Positions 45,530 to 57,099 of a stretch of 64,000 nt of DNA are shown here, piece after piece. Made by a program: the position numbers and the translations under genes. Each line of letters opens with the position of its first letter. Positions within the stretch are counted from its first letter, which is position 1. The notes under the pieces were generated by a model. That model did not search any database and was not told the origin of the DNA. It saw nothing but the letters and a program-made list of their open reading frames with translations. The stretch covers positions 80,672,169-80,736,168 of the forward strand of contig CM041292.1 of assembly GCA_023052935.1 (NCBI GenBank), given 5' to 3'. The DNA comes from Piezodorus guildinii (taxonomy: Eukaryota; Arthropoda; Insecta; Hemiptera; Pentatomidae).

Positions 45530-45740
45530 TGGAAATTCATAATAGGTTTCAGTACTGTCTAGTAAATTAGAAATTTGTTTTTAATATAAAGTGTAGATTT
45601 TCTGTTTAAAAGCCTGTATAATTGGCCACATCGTCGGTTAAGCTCTTGTCGTTTGTCTAGTATATGGGTTCCAAGTTAGTCTTTTTTCTAGAAGGAAGTC
45701 AAGATACCTGATTGTGTCTGAGAAAGGGAACGGAGTGGAA
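45530..45740 (-). mobile_element. Jockey-B LINE fragment
   Basis: Minus strand reads YLDFLLEKRLTWNPYTRQ (frame-broken) and the nucleotide string AATAGGTTTCAGTACTGTCT is shared with 11443-11460. Only ~200 bp. Confidence 0.65.
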
Positions 45741-45879
45741 TTAAAATAATAATATAATATACAAATAATAAAATGTAAGGACAACAGATATAAAGCATAT
45801 CTTTATCTTATTGTTTGTTTTTCTTTTAACTCGATATCTGAAAAATTATCAGAACTAGATGATTTTCCCAACACATGTT

Positions 45880-46055
45880 TTTAGTCGCGAAGCCGACTTA
45901 AAACGGATGCAACACTTAATGTATTTGCCAGAAAAACATTTTATCCACGGTTTATTATTCATGAAAAGGTAGAGAATAAGTGACAAAAAAATCATTAATA
46001 TAAAAAATATTGAGCGGTAAGGTCTGGACGATTTCGAATGGATTGATCCGTACAA
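45880..46055 (-). repeat. Rep-C copy
   Basis: Inverse of the 38.8/61.1-kb copies: AGTCGCGAAGCCGACTTAAAA, ATTTGCCAGAAAAACATTTT, GGACGATTTCGAATGGATTGA. Confidence 0.5.
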
Positions 46056-46154
46056 GGAATCACACCAGAAAGAAGTGCTGCAGGAAGGGTATCCTCTCCC
46101 CGTTATGCCTATCACGCCACAACACCAACCTTACCTCACATTCACTGATTGTCA

Positions 46155-46362
46155 ACAGCATGATAGGGTAGCTGAGTGGGTTAGCTCGTGTTGCTTTGAA
46201 CGCGAGTTGCCTAGCAACTATAGAGAAATTGACCAACTAGTTACGAGTTCGCGTTTCGTTGCTGGAGGGGTTTTATCTCAGCATTTATCCCCCGCCCTCA
46301 CCCTCTGGCCCGAGATACAGCCGTATAGCCTTAAAAGGCGAGGTAGGGGTGGGGAATAAAAG
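46155..46362 (+). mobile_element. SINE-2 copy (tRNA-derived)
   Basis: GGGTAGCTGAGTGGGTTAGC (box A), duplicated GTTGCTTTGAACGCGAGTTGCC segment, ACGAGTTCGCGTTTCG (box B-like), body CTCAGCATTTATCCCCCGCCCTC and AAAAGGCGAGGTAGGGGTG. The overlapping 94-codon frame (46075-46359) is only this SINE read through. Confidence 0.8.
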
Positions 46363-47615
46363 TGAATTGAAAAATATTAAGATAAAAAAAAAAAAAAAAC
46401 ATCGCTCACAATGAAAACACATTGTTCGCTACTATAACGCTACATTATACTAACCCAATCGGCAGTTGAATCGGGAAATAAAAACAAAACAAAAGGAGAA
46501 CGAACTGTGTTTTATATTTAATTTAAATCTTGCGTTAATTTCGGGACACCCTTTATAAACCAGTTGCTCGAGCTGCATGTTGCATAATTAATTAAAGATC
46601 ATAATCATGAATAAATAAATAATAAAATACTAAGCATGAAAAATGAAACAAGAGAATATGTGTGAATGATAATTAGGTGCTTCATGAAAAAAAAAAACAG
46701 ATTTAAAAGTCATATTAAAAGAGATATCACAAGATAAAAATAATAAAAAAAAGTCCGAGAACTTGAAAGCAATCATTAAGCGATTCAATAAAGCTAAATC
46801 ATACAAGAGCATTAGCATGCAATTTAGAAAGAATTTAACAGGGAGCGGATGGAGATTAATTTAACAGCTACACTTGCACATATATCATCAACGGATCTGG
46901 CAAATTGTGAGGAGACGTGGGATAGACAGAGATCTCTTTTAACTTTTCATGCAACACGCGAGCTTCGAACCCACACGCAAATAGTGTTATGATATAGTAG
47001 GCCGATCATTAGTAACACAAGATATAAACACCTATAATGTAAGGCTATATCTAATGCACCCCGACCAGGTGTGGGGGTGCAGATATCTGTCATCTCAAGG
47101 GGTCGTAAACAGTCCTTCTGATGGCGTGTCAATAAAATGGAAGACGTTAAATTTATATTATTTTAACTGCGGGGCCTCCGACATCTTAATAACTTAGCTT
47201 TATGCTAAATAAGCGTTCTTATTTTATGACAGGAAGAGTTGTTTAAGAGGAGGTTGGCTTCTCAATTATATGCAGATATGAAGGGTACAAGTGCTACTTC
47301 AACAGCTATAAACAACTGGATACAGGGTGCTACTGCACACTCCTACATTAATTTAGATATTAAATGTGCTAGTTGATTAGCAAAATGATTAAATTAATTT
47401 TTAAAGAAAGAAAAAATGTAATTATAACTGATCTATATGTTTATGCAAATGATTTATTCCAAGTTCTATTTGCGCCCAAAAAGGAAGCTATTCCAATATA
47501 ATTAATTTGCAAATAAGTGTATCATGTATTAACTTTTTGATTCAGAATTATAGATAACGTAATCCACTCAAATAAATCTACAATAACAAATTAAACAAAT
47601 ACCTTTCCTTAAAGT
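46363..47615. other. Unassigned
   Basis: 46945-47110 contains GTGGGTTCGAAGC on the minus strand, a possible box B, but no box A at the right distance. No gene called. Confidence 0.4.
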
Positions 47616-48391
47616 AGGTGAGTGTGTGTGTGGTAACTCCTGGGAGGAAACGAAAAGTCCTATGAAACTGAAATTTCATATTTAAGACAACTATACGCCC
47701 GAGATGTTACAAAAACTTTTTCATCAAATCGGCTAACCAGTAGAGCCACTTTATACTATGCATATTGCACATTTTTATGTTTTTATCAAAAACGATTCCG
47801 ACGATTTTGATTAAACTAGCTGTATCGATGTAAAATTTAATGGGCTTTAACATCATGTAGGTTTCATTCTGATTGAAATAGTTTGACAGGGCTTAAATGG
47901 CAATATTTCAAAACATCTTTTTCTAAAGTACCTTTACTTTTGTAGATATTAAAAAAATAACAATATAATCTTTTTACTACTGATGAAAAACAGGTTAATA
48001 TATAAGTTGAACGAATTCGATATCCAACTAAAGGAGAAAACTATAAAAATATTTTTTAATGCAATTTTTTGTTTTTACACAAAAGGATAGTAATATACAT
48101 GTATAATATACCGTTGGAAGGCTAATGATTTCAGAAAAAAATACTATCTTATACAAAAGCTTGTAAAAGTTAATGAACAGTGATGATAGCCGATAAGACG
48201 ATAAAACAAACTGATTATTTTATATAATAATATAATAGATTTTTTAATAAAACACATGTTTCTATAGAAATTCAATTTAATTAATTCTATAATGGTTTTA
48301 CACATTTTTATCTTTAACTGTACTTAAAAATTCTTTAATCGATTTTTAAAACGGAGGTAAGTGAAAGTCGTGTGTTGCCCGCACCAGATTT
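47616..48391 (-). repeat. Rep-A copy 6, stops at the microsatellite
   Basis: From CTGGTGCGGGCAACACACG (48387) down to (GT)n at 47621-47634. The final ~130 bp beyond the microsatellite are missing. Confidence 0.85.
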
Positions 48392-48639
48392 ATTTCTAAG
48401 TCCTCTAACCTTCTGTTAAAGTCTATAAAACTACCTGAGGTGGTTTTAAGATGAATAATCTAATTTTAGAGAAAATTTAGGTCAAGATCATTTCTTATCA
48501 AAACCCTAACATATCTTCATATAATCCTTCCATTGTACATAAAAAATAATGAAAGAATATGGGGCGCAGTACACAGCAGCATTAGTTTCAAATAAATTAA
48601 CCTTGAAGATAAATTTTAAGTAAACAAATCAAACAAAAT

Positions 48640-48966
48640 AATCATATTAAAGCCTATTTAATTTTACATCGATATAGCGAGTTTGATTAAAATCGATAGA
48701 GCCGATTTTGAGAAAATGGTTCGCTGATTTTGATGAAAAAGTTGCTTCAACATTTTGGGCGTATTGTTGTTTTAAATATGAAATTTCAGTTTCTTACAAC
48801 TTTTCGGTTTTGTGCTAGATTTACCCCACACAAACGTTTTCACGGAACGTGGTGATATGGACTCAGTGGACCCTAAAACACACATTTCCGTTGAACTAGA
48901 ATTTGAAAATTTTCCCAACCGCAATACTTTCCATCACTATATATGTGATTCATATATAGGTAAGTT
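48640..48966 (+). repeat. Rep-A copy 7, 3' part only
   Basis: Starts in the middle of the family (ATTAAAGCCTATTTAATTTTACATC) and runs to the end TATATATAGGTAAG. The (CA)n is reduced to CCCCACACAAAC. Confidence 0.82.
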
Positions 48967-49069
48967 GGGGCCCACATGTCAAGATGAAAAGACAGACTCT
49001 CAACCACCGACTGAAAATACTATACTCTCTTTTTTCAAAATCATCAAAATTAAACATTAGACAGAAACT

Positions 49070-49490
49070 GAATACATACACATACCTTCTTAAGCCAATA
49101 TGGACTTACGCTTCACAGATTTTTGGTTCAGCAAAAAAGACTCACGTACAAAAGCTGCAACCATTTCAATCCAAAATTTTAAGACTCATTACGACAGTTC
49201 CTTGGCACGTAAACAACAGAACCCTACATACGTACTTACAGCAACCAACAGTTGACCAACATATACGAACACTCTATTCTTATTTTCACATACTGACACG
49301 ACAATAGACTGATTAACGACATGTCAGTAGCTGAAATGCCGGTCAGAAGAAGGCTAAAACGAAGCTGGATGAAGGACCTCCTCAGCTAGATTAAAGCCTT
49401 GGAAGGGGTGCTGCTGGACTACTTTACCATGCCTATCATGTCTGATCTTACTTTTGTCCAACACATTTGCTGATTGTCAGGCATCTTCTG
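49070..49490 (+). mobile_element. Jockey-type LINE C-terminal fragment
   Basis: A 107-codon frame (48984-49307) whose part from ~49085 reads LLKPIWTYASQIFGSAKK, VQKLQPFQSKILRLIT, PWHVNNRTLHTYLQ. Downstream, frame-broken, lies RRLKRSWMKDLL (about 49350), the usual tail of these proteins. The first ~30 codons come from flanking DNA. Confidence 0.8.
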
Positions 49491-49528
49491 ACTGGTGTAA
49501 ATAAAGATATAAAGAGGAAAAAAAATAA

Positions 49529-49531
<3 letters not shown>

Positions 49532-49590
<59 letters not shown>

Positions 49591-49592
49591 TG
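49532..49592. repeat. (AT)n microsatellite
   Basis: Interrupted once by TG near 49571. Confidence 0.92.
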
Positions 49593-50070
49593 TAAGTAAA
49601 AGTAAACTAATAAAATCGGATTTATTTTTTTTTTATCGTAAACTGATTGAGTTGAAGAGCTAAAAATGTATCTGCATTATTTTTTTTTTACACCAAATCG
49701 ATCGCCCCAAATGCGAGTCAAAAAAAAGACTGATTTCCTATATTTAAATGGCTTCACACTTAATTGGAATGTGAATAATATTTTTTTTATTACCAAAACT
49801 GCTAGTTGATTTTGTTTTAATTGTATGTATTTTTAAATTATTCTATCTCTGTAAAAGGCTTAAGCTGCCAACTTGCAAGGCCATAAAACGACGATTATGT
49901 TCTACGGTGCGCCACTCGGGCGCCAACTATATAAAACGACACTCACACCAACAAATGTACAAGAAATGTTTTGATGGATTGAAGGTCTGTACCAACCGAA
50001 CGATATGACACCACTCCTCTTGCCTGGGTGGTGGCAACGCTCTTTTTGATGAGGTCAATCGCAGAGGGAA
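49593..50070. other. Unassigned, downstream of the mariner/SINE fusion
   Basis: Lies where the rest of the 50.3-kb mariner should be, but neither its catalytic domain nor a second TTGGGTTGTTTCAC end is present. Confidence 0.45.
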
Positions 50071-50099
50071 GTAGTTCTGACAGAGCCTGTCAGAACTAC
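50071..50099. repeat. Perfect 12-bp inverted repeat
   Basis: GTAGTTCTGACA-GAGCC-TGTCAGAACTAC, directly abutting the poly(A) end of SINE-2. Confidence 0.85.
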
Positions 50100-50100
50100 A

Positions 50101-50331
50101 GGTTTTTTTTTTTTTTTTTTTTTTTTGTTCACCCCTACCTCGCCTTTGGCGGCTATACGGGGATTTCTCGGACCAGGGAGTGAGGGCGGGGTATAAATGC
50201 CGAGATAAAAGTTCTCCCGGTATCGAGACTCGAACTCGTAATTTTATGGTTTCCAATTTTTGGTTCTCTCTGGTTGCTAGGCAACGCGCGTCAAAGCAAC
50301 GCGCGCTAACCCTCTCGGCTACCTCGCCCCC
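50101..50331 (-). mobile_element. SINE-2 copy inside mariner
   Basis: GGGGGCGAGGTAGCCGAGAGG head (box A), duplicated CGCGCGTTGC, box B-like ACGAGTTCGAGTCTCG, body ATCTCGGCATTTATACCCC, AAAGGCGAGGTAGGGGTG and a ~25-nt poly(A) tail (50102-50126). Read in frame with the mariner ORF it adds a spurious tail ending in poly-Lys. No target duplication seen. Confidence 0.87.
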
Positions 50332-50874
50332 ATCATGATATACCCATTTATCGAGCTTTTGTACTTTCCCAATACACTTTAAATGTCTGGAAACGGTAGA
50401 TGCACTTGCATTTAGTTTTGCTGAGAGTCCTTTAACTGTTTGGTAGGGGTTTCCTTCTACTGTATGTTTGAGGATATCGTTGTCTATTACGGACGGAGGT
50501 CTTCCTCGGGGCAAGTTTTCCAAGTCGGTATCCCCAGTTGAAAAATTAGCATACCGACGGCGAATGGTCCGTTCATTAACACTCCCTTTCCAAAACGCAT
50601 CGCAAACATTTCTAGCGGTCTCAGCTGCTGAATGGCCGAGTTCAAACTCGTACAAAAATATTACTCGAAAATCGTGTGTTTTCATGTTCATATTTGGTGG
50701 TATAATAAAAAGTGGGTAATTGATTGGGAAGCTAATGTTTATAATACAAAGGTAGAGGAATAGTAATTGTTAATTTAAATATGTAAACATTCGGAAGAAA
50801 ACAATAGAGACCTGCAAAATCCTTTATGTGTTTCAGAAACTATAAAAACGGACATTTCATGTGAAACAACCCAA
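50332..50874 (-). mobile_element. mariner 5' fragment: TIR and DNA-binding domain
   Basis: TIR TTGGGTTGTTTCACATGAAA starts at 50874 next to a TA. The ORF starts at ATG 50691 (or 50685): FRVIFLYEFELGHSAAETAR, first helix-turn-helix; NERTIRRRYANFSTGDTDLE; GRPPSV, the AT-hook-like linker; second helix-turn-helix ASTVSRHLKCIGK; then VQKLDKW, ending at 50334 at the SINE. The DDD catalytic domain and 3' TIR are gone. About 120 residues of the usual ~345 remain. The open frame (50691-49927) continues through the SINE by chance. Confidence 0.87.
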
Positions 50875-51619
50875 TATATTTATATAAATATGCGCCAAGA
50901 AGACTAATTGTATGTATGTAACCTTAGAATACTTTCGGGTAACAGAACGTCGTTATGCACGTACACATCTTTCTAATACTGTATGTATTGTTTAATATAA
51001 TAAATTAAAGGACGAGCAAACATGTGTGAATATTAATTTGTTTTTAAATATCAGATCTAAACACATATATCAAAATACCATCCATCTAATGAATTATTGC
51101 TCACCATAGATCTATGTACATGCTTAGTAATGTGTATGATTCATAACAATAATGAATCATATCTCACCTCCAATGGCTTCGAATCACGACGATGCAATAA
51201 GCCCTAAGGTAACCAAAGAGTAAGAGGTACCTTTCCTGCCTCGATTAATGGCACGCCTACAAATTTATTCAATGTAGTTTCTGCCGAGGGATCAGTGAAT
51301 TATAAACGTATTTATACCACTACCGATACTTCTGAAGCGAAATCCTAAGGTTTGGGTTTGATGCAATATGATGATTTAAAGCAACCCATCGCAACCAGCT
51401 CAGTGATTTTTCTTTAATCTGTTTAAACACGATAGTTTAATGTATTGAGGATACTGAGGGGAGTTCATTATTAAATAATTTTAATATCAAACAATTAAAG
51501 ATTAAGAAGCCTTTGTCGGCGAAAGTTCAAAAGGTGTTTACCACCTCCGGTTTCCCATCGGTCCCTAATACCGGGGACCCCTAGGAGTTTTCGTCAGTGG
51601 CAAGAATATTAAGGGTGGT
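50875..51619. other. Unassigned
   Basis: No repeat partner. Moderately GC-richer from 51200. Confidence 0.45.
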
Positions 51620-51669
51620 CAAAAGATAAGATCACAAAGGCTGTGCCGCCAACCGGGGCACTTCCCAGA

Positions 51670-51740
51670 TCAGCCTTGCCCGAGGTGACGAAGATGAGGA
51701 GAAGATTCGAAAAGGTCAGTCAATTCTATCCTCAAGATGA
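51670..51740 (+). CDS. Candidate internal exon, unidentified
   Basis: GC-rich island. TTCCCAG is a possible acceptor (ends ~51670) and GAG|GTGAGT a strong donor (51737-51745). The peptide between is ALPEVTKMRRRFEKVSQF then YPQDE. The frame stays open to 51858 (71 codons), so the exon could also be longer. No domain recognised. The acceptor has a poor pyrimidine tract. Confidence 0.28.
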
Positions 51741-51859
51741 GGTGAGTCATATTCCAGCAAGAGGGGAGTCGAGTTCCATCCTCAAGAAGAAGAGAGGGCC
51801 GTCTGGGGGTCAGAGAGGGCAGCTGGAGGATGAAGCAGAGAATGGGCGCCTAATATGAT

Positions 51860-52399
51860 TCCACTTTTGCCAGCCAACAAAGTGTTTCAAAGGTATTTGT
51901 GTTAATTGTAATATTGTATGGGAAGTGTAACTATAATGTCCCTCAGTATTCTCAGGCATAGTTTAATTATATTGTATATGTGTTAAGTTGTTTTAAATAA
52001 TAATGCCAGTTAGTAAAACATGTCTAATTTAATCTTACTCTGCCACCTATTGGATTAGTAAACACGATACCTTTGGAAAGGAAATTAAATGGTATCATTA
52101 AATATCGTTTATATATTGATTAGAGATATCAAGTAAGCTAGTTTTTGAAGGTACCGCTGCCTTAGCAAAGCAGCCGGTCAAAAACATAGCATTAGATAAT
52201 AAAAAAAAATTCAAATAAAATAAAATCCAAATCTATGGAACGGCCAACAAAACATCGTTGAGAATTTTGGATCCAGGTCATAGTTCTGCTATACGTTTTT
52301 AGAACCTCACCTATCGAAAGCATCAATGCAGAGTCTAGAGAACCACCCATGAATATTTATAACTTAAATATGCCTCCAAATAAAGGCTTATGGTTATCA
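51860..52399. other. Unassigned
   Basis: AT-rich, no coding signal. Could be UTR or intron if the exon candidate at 51.7 kb is real. Confidence 0.4.
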
Positions 52400-52403
52400 A
52401 CCC

Positions 52404-53075
52404 TTAGCGATTGTCCGAGCAGCTAATATCATATAATGCCATAATTAGAGACATAATAAATGAATGGAGGGGGACACAAATTATATCTAAAGTTGTAGTT
52501 TTGATATGGGTACCAGCCCACTGTGGAATCCCAGAGAACGAAAAAGCTGACCAAGCAGCCAAATCCGCCAGAATGGTAGAAGCAGTGGACGTTACAGAAA
52601 TAAAGGAAACCACAGTGGATGATTGGATACATCGCTCTAAAAAAATACTACTGAAAGAGTGCGTGGACAGTTGGAAAGAGAAAATATCCAAATTGTGCAC
52701 AATAAAATCCGACTGCCAGTAATGGAGAAATAGTTCCAGACCTTCAAGGAGAGAGGAAATTATTGTAGGCAGGCTAAGGATTGGGCACTGCCAGTTTACA
52801 AATGGCTAACGTTTGAAACGTTTGGAGGCGCCAATCTGCGAAAAATGCAACAATGCCCCTCTAACTGTGCAACACTTAATAATTGAGTGCCAGCTTTACG
52901 AAGAAAAAAGTGGACCTAAAGAGATCCAACATAGAAATACTTAAAGATGAGAGAACAAATATAACCACACTAATAGAATTCATAAAAACAACAGGATTCT
53001 ACCATCGAATATAATTTTTTCGATCACGCCAATGGCGCCTAAGGGTTTAGGCGGATAAGCAAATAAAAAGACCAA
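52404..53075 (+). mobile_element. LINE fragment: RNase H end and zinc knuckle
   Basis: The 103-codon frame (52411-52722) ends an RNase H domain: VLIWVPAHCGIPENEKADQA carries the late catalytic H and D. It then reads DDWIHRSKK and DSWKEKISKL. After a stop it continues as SSRPSRREEIIVGRLRIGH, and with another stop CEKCNNAPLTVQHLIIEC (C-x2-C-x8-H-x4-C). The 3' UTR has 'CGCCAATGGCGCCTAAGGG'. Same clade as 32927-33548 but diverged and dead; 5' truncated, no target duplication found. Confidence 0.85.
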
Positions 53076-54200
53076 AAAAACTTAAGCTCGTTCCTGATTT
53101 GATACTTTGTTTTTCTCATTTACCAAGTCAACGGTTCAAAAAATAAGTAGAAATGTAGGTGAATACAAGATGATATTTTGTGTCGGAATAAAAAAGCAGT
53201 CAATATAAAAAATTTAACTTTTTTTTCGTTATAAAATAAAATAAAACTATTTAAACATATTTTCGTTATAAAATAAAATAAAACTATTTAAACATCCATG
53301 TAGCTAATTTTTAAGAAACAAGCTACAACACTGTAAATCAATCCTCCTTTGCAATTATCACACACTTAATAATTATCCTCCTCAAGGCAGTTATAACTAC
53401 ATAATGAGGAGTATATAGAATCAAAATTCACTAAAAGACATGCCCAATTAAGGGATTCCTTAAATAAGGCTTTCTTATATGTTCTAGATGCGTTAGATAA
53501 AATAAAAACATCTTATGTTCACTTTTTCACAAGTGATTAAGAGCTTGTAGGTACTGAAGTATGTAACTGAAACACCAAACAATATAATACCATACGTTTC
53601 CATGCGTTAAATTAAGCCACTCTATCAAAATTAAAGTGAAAAAAAAAATCCAAGAAAATAAAGCACTGTATAGAAATTGTGCTTACCGAGCGGCCTTCGC
53701 ATTAAACCAGTCCAAGTTAAAACCATGAGGCGGAACAGCTCCTAACAGGAAACTGAATTAAAATACAGTAACAAAACCCACAGCATCTGAGAGATCTATG
53801 CTGTAGGCAATCTTTATCTCCCAAATTACACACTGTGAGTAATTCTGTGCATCATAAGGCTGACGCGCCTTGACGTAAGTGTTATACGGCTGGGTAAATA
53901 TGTTTGGAAATTGTTAACCACTTACAAAATTGGAACAAGCAAGTAAATCTATCATAAAAATATAAATATAAAGAATTCCACTCGTGATTAGTCATTAAAC
54001 TAAGAAATTAAAGAAGGCATATACCTCTCTTTAAAGTTTTTTCCCCTATGAATTCATTCTCTAGATTAACGCATTGATAGTAAACAATGAGGAATTTCCC
54101 GCGCTGCGCGATGACATTTATAGAGTATGGTCATCACTCCCTAGGCCTATTTTTGTGATTGACGGCCAGTTGGCTGGCGGGTTTCACATACCTGGGGGAG
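53076..54200. other. AT-rich DNA with a local duplication
   Basis: TTTTCGTTATAAAATAAAATAAAACTATTTAAACAT occurs twice in tandem (53224-53259, 53261-53296). A 65-codon frame at 54074-54271 is unsupported. Confidence 0.6.
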
Positions 54201-54310
54201 AGGCTGTGAGTGAATCTCTTTTAATTAAGTGCTTGAAAAAGTTCCTACAAGCCTGGGATTCGAACTCATAACCTTTGGAGTGGGAGACTAACGCATGACA
54301 AGCCCCTCAT
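54200..54310 (-). mobile_element. Possible tRNA-derived fragment
   Basis: Minus strand GGCTTGTCATGCGTTAGTCTCCC, then GTTATGAGTTCGAATCCCAGGC: a good B box (GTTCGAATCC) at the right distance from a weak A box. Cloverleaf arms do not pair, so a functional tRNA is unlikely. Confidence 0.4.
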
Positions 54311-55467
54311 GGCTTCCTTTTATTTTAATTATAAAAAAAGTATGATCCTTATGAATCGTTTGTTTGCAAATTTCAATTAATATTTGATCTAGAACCTTTT
54401 GATTAATTTAGGAAAACTGTAATCAAAACATAATAATTATAAAATTTAAGAAGTTTCAATCAATTTCACTTCTGTATCAGTTTGAGTATATTGACATTGA
54501 TTAATTAATTTATTTATTTTTCCTTGTTTAGTATGATATCAATGTAATATTAATAAAGGCTCCCAAACTTCTTACAACCATAAGTTGCATGATCAGGTAC
54601 AATCTGGATGGAACTCACAAACTGGATGAATGCATCGCGTTAATTTTATATGCGTATATATATTACTGGCTCTGGTTGTAGGATTGGCTTTATTGAAAAT
54701 CTAAATTATTTATATTCATGAATATTTTACATCTTAGAATGCAATTTAATCAATTAGCTATAACAAGTAATCAAGCGCCCAACATTGCAATTAATTAATT
54801 ACTTTTATCTGGACTTAACCTTATTTATAACCATTGCTACTTGTTCTGAAAACCACTCACATTCTGGGACACCTCAACAACACCTTGCTTTCCCTTACAG
54901 ACTAGTTTTTTTTTATTCAGTTTTTTTCTATCTCTACACCTTCCTTATTCGATAGCCTCGGTGTAGCTAGGAATTTACAGCTTATGAGCAACTGCTGGAT
55001 TCACACGGTCAAAAGGGTTTCCCCGAATAAGGAAAAATTATATCGCTAAACAATATATAATAAAACCCATCGATTCATTATGTTCGACCCCAAACACGGT
55101 TTACATTGTAGTAGACAGTATACCATATTAATGAAAAATTGGGGAAAATAAAGCATTTGACATTGAAAGACACCAGCGTTGGAGATTCAAGGAACTTGAA
55201 AGCAAAAAAACAATAGGAACATTGTTAAATCGTTCAAAAATTATTATTACATATCAAGCGTTTTTTTTTTATTAATTTGTCATGTTTCTCATTTGTTTAA
55301 ATAATTTAATATGTAATAATTTGTTTTTAGTAAGGTCCCAAAATTTAAGATGAGTACTTTACAAATGAACTTGATGTTTTCTCTGTCAACACATAATATA
55401 CTTTCTTCCATCTTATGTTGACTTTTAGTGATAATTTTTCTATCGTTACAACATATTTATAAAACGT
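54311..55467. other. AT-rich unassigned DNA
   Basis: No gene or partner recognised. Confidence 0.5.
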
Positions 55468-56438
55468 CTGGTGAGCATAACACAAGTATTTCACTCACCT
55501 CTATTATTAAAATCTATTAAAGAATTTCCAAATATTGTAGGACTTCAAAAAAAGTTTAAGAATTTAATTGGGTTTCGATGAAAACATGTGTTTCAGATAA
55601 AATTATCTAACAATAGAAATTACTATTAATAATAATCAATACACGTAATCATGTCCTTTTGTCTTAATGCATTACTTTTTTACAGCTTGGTATATAATAA
55701 CACACCTTTTCTGTAGCTTATCAACTAATATCAGTATTACTATTGTTCATTCTGAAACAGATTGTAATAATTCTCAATAAATAAATATATCAACTAATAG
55801 TAGTGTACTATAGTAGTATAGTGTAGTAGTATAGTATTATAATATTGGTATATTACTATCTTATGTTCGGAAAAAAGATATAACTGAAACAATATTACGC
55901 AGCTTTATCTTTCAGTTGGATATCAAATGGATTCACATCGTGTATTTATCCGTTTTTATCAATGCTAATAAGAGGATATGTGCATTTTTTTTTCAAAACT
56001 GAAAAAATCAAAGTTAATTTAGTAGAAGAAAATTTATAATATCGTCATTTAAGCCCTGTCAGACTATTTTAATCAGAATTAAACCAAACACAAAGCTACA
56101 TGAATAAAGCCCGTTAAATTTTACTTCGACTTGCCTATTTTTATCAAAACAGTTAAAGCCGTTTTTGAGAAAATCCTGAAAAGATGAAAAATTAATAGTA
56201 TAAAGTGTCCGATTTTGATCTACTGCTAGTCAATTAGTAGTTGTAACATCTCAGGCGAATAGTTATCTCAAATATAAAATTTTATTTTCGTACGACTTAT
56301 CGTTTTCGTTTACTTAATACACACACACAGACATTTCCACGCGACTTGGTTATTGGGACTCAGGGGACGCTGAAACGTGTATTTCCAGTTAAAACTAGAA
56401 TTCTAAAACTTTCACGATTGCTATACCCCCCTTACTAT

Positions 56439-56518
<80 letters not shown>

Positions 56519-56520
56519 TG
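55468..56520 (+). repeat. Rep-A copy 8, diverged
   Basis: Starts CTGGTGAGCATAACACAAG and reaches CCCTTACTATATATTTCATAT, where the terminal ATAT has expanded into (AT)n (56447-56516) before GAGTGAAAATAA. It contains the GACTCAGGGGACGC block. Most diverged long copy, with a duplicated AGTAGTATAGT stretch at 55800-55850. Confidence 0.8.
56447..56516. repeat. (AT)n microsatellite grown from the Rep-A terminus
   Basis: About 35 units at the position where other Rep-A copies have TATATATAG. Confidence 0.93.
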
Positions 56521-56689
56521 AAAATAAAAATAGATGATTAATATATAGTTATTAATGTTTTTTTAATAATCTAACACACTAATATAATATACCTCTGGTC
56601 AATAGAATTAATAAAACAGTAATATAATCGAAACCTTTGCTAAAATAACAAAGTGAGGTTACAGGTACCATTTATTTTTGGATTTTCTT

Positions 56690-56830
56690 ATTTAGAAATT
56701 GCAATCCAAACATACCAACTAAACCATGTTTGTTTGTTTGGATATTAAGGTGTAAAACCCATAAGATAATCAACGCTTGGATATAACATATATATTCAAC
56801 TAATACAAAGGAAATCTCTAAAGTAACATA
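56690..56830 (-). mobile_element. LINE 3' UTR fragment (same family as 32.9 kb)
   Basis: Minus strand GTTGATTATCTTATGGGTTTTACACCTTAATATCC followed by (AAAC)n-like CAAACAAACAAAC, matching GTTGATGACCTTAGGGTTTTACGCCTTAAAACC at 33504-33536. Confidence 0.7.
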
Positions 56831-57099
56831 CCATGGAATAACTGAGGAAAAAATGACCAAGAATTTATAAATGCATGTTAAAAATTTTAATAAAAACAAA
56901 TATTTTATGAGAAAATAAAATAATTTAATTGAGTTCTATTAAACAATACTGTTGATGTATTTGGGTTCAATCCTATTTTATTCAGGTACAACGAACAAAA
57001 TGGACAATCGTTAAAAAAAATATGCCAAAATATGTAAATAAACGTTACAAGTATTCATTGCTTTAAATGTTTTAAAAAAAAAAATCAGTTATTTAACTA

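Noticed and set aside
46075..46359. 94-codon frame
   Set aside because: Read-through of SINE-2; ends in its conserved GGCGAGGTAGGGG body.
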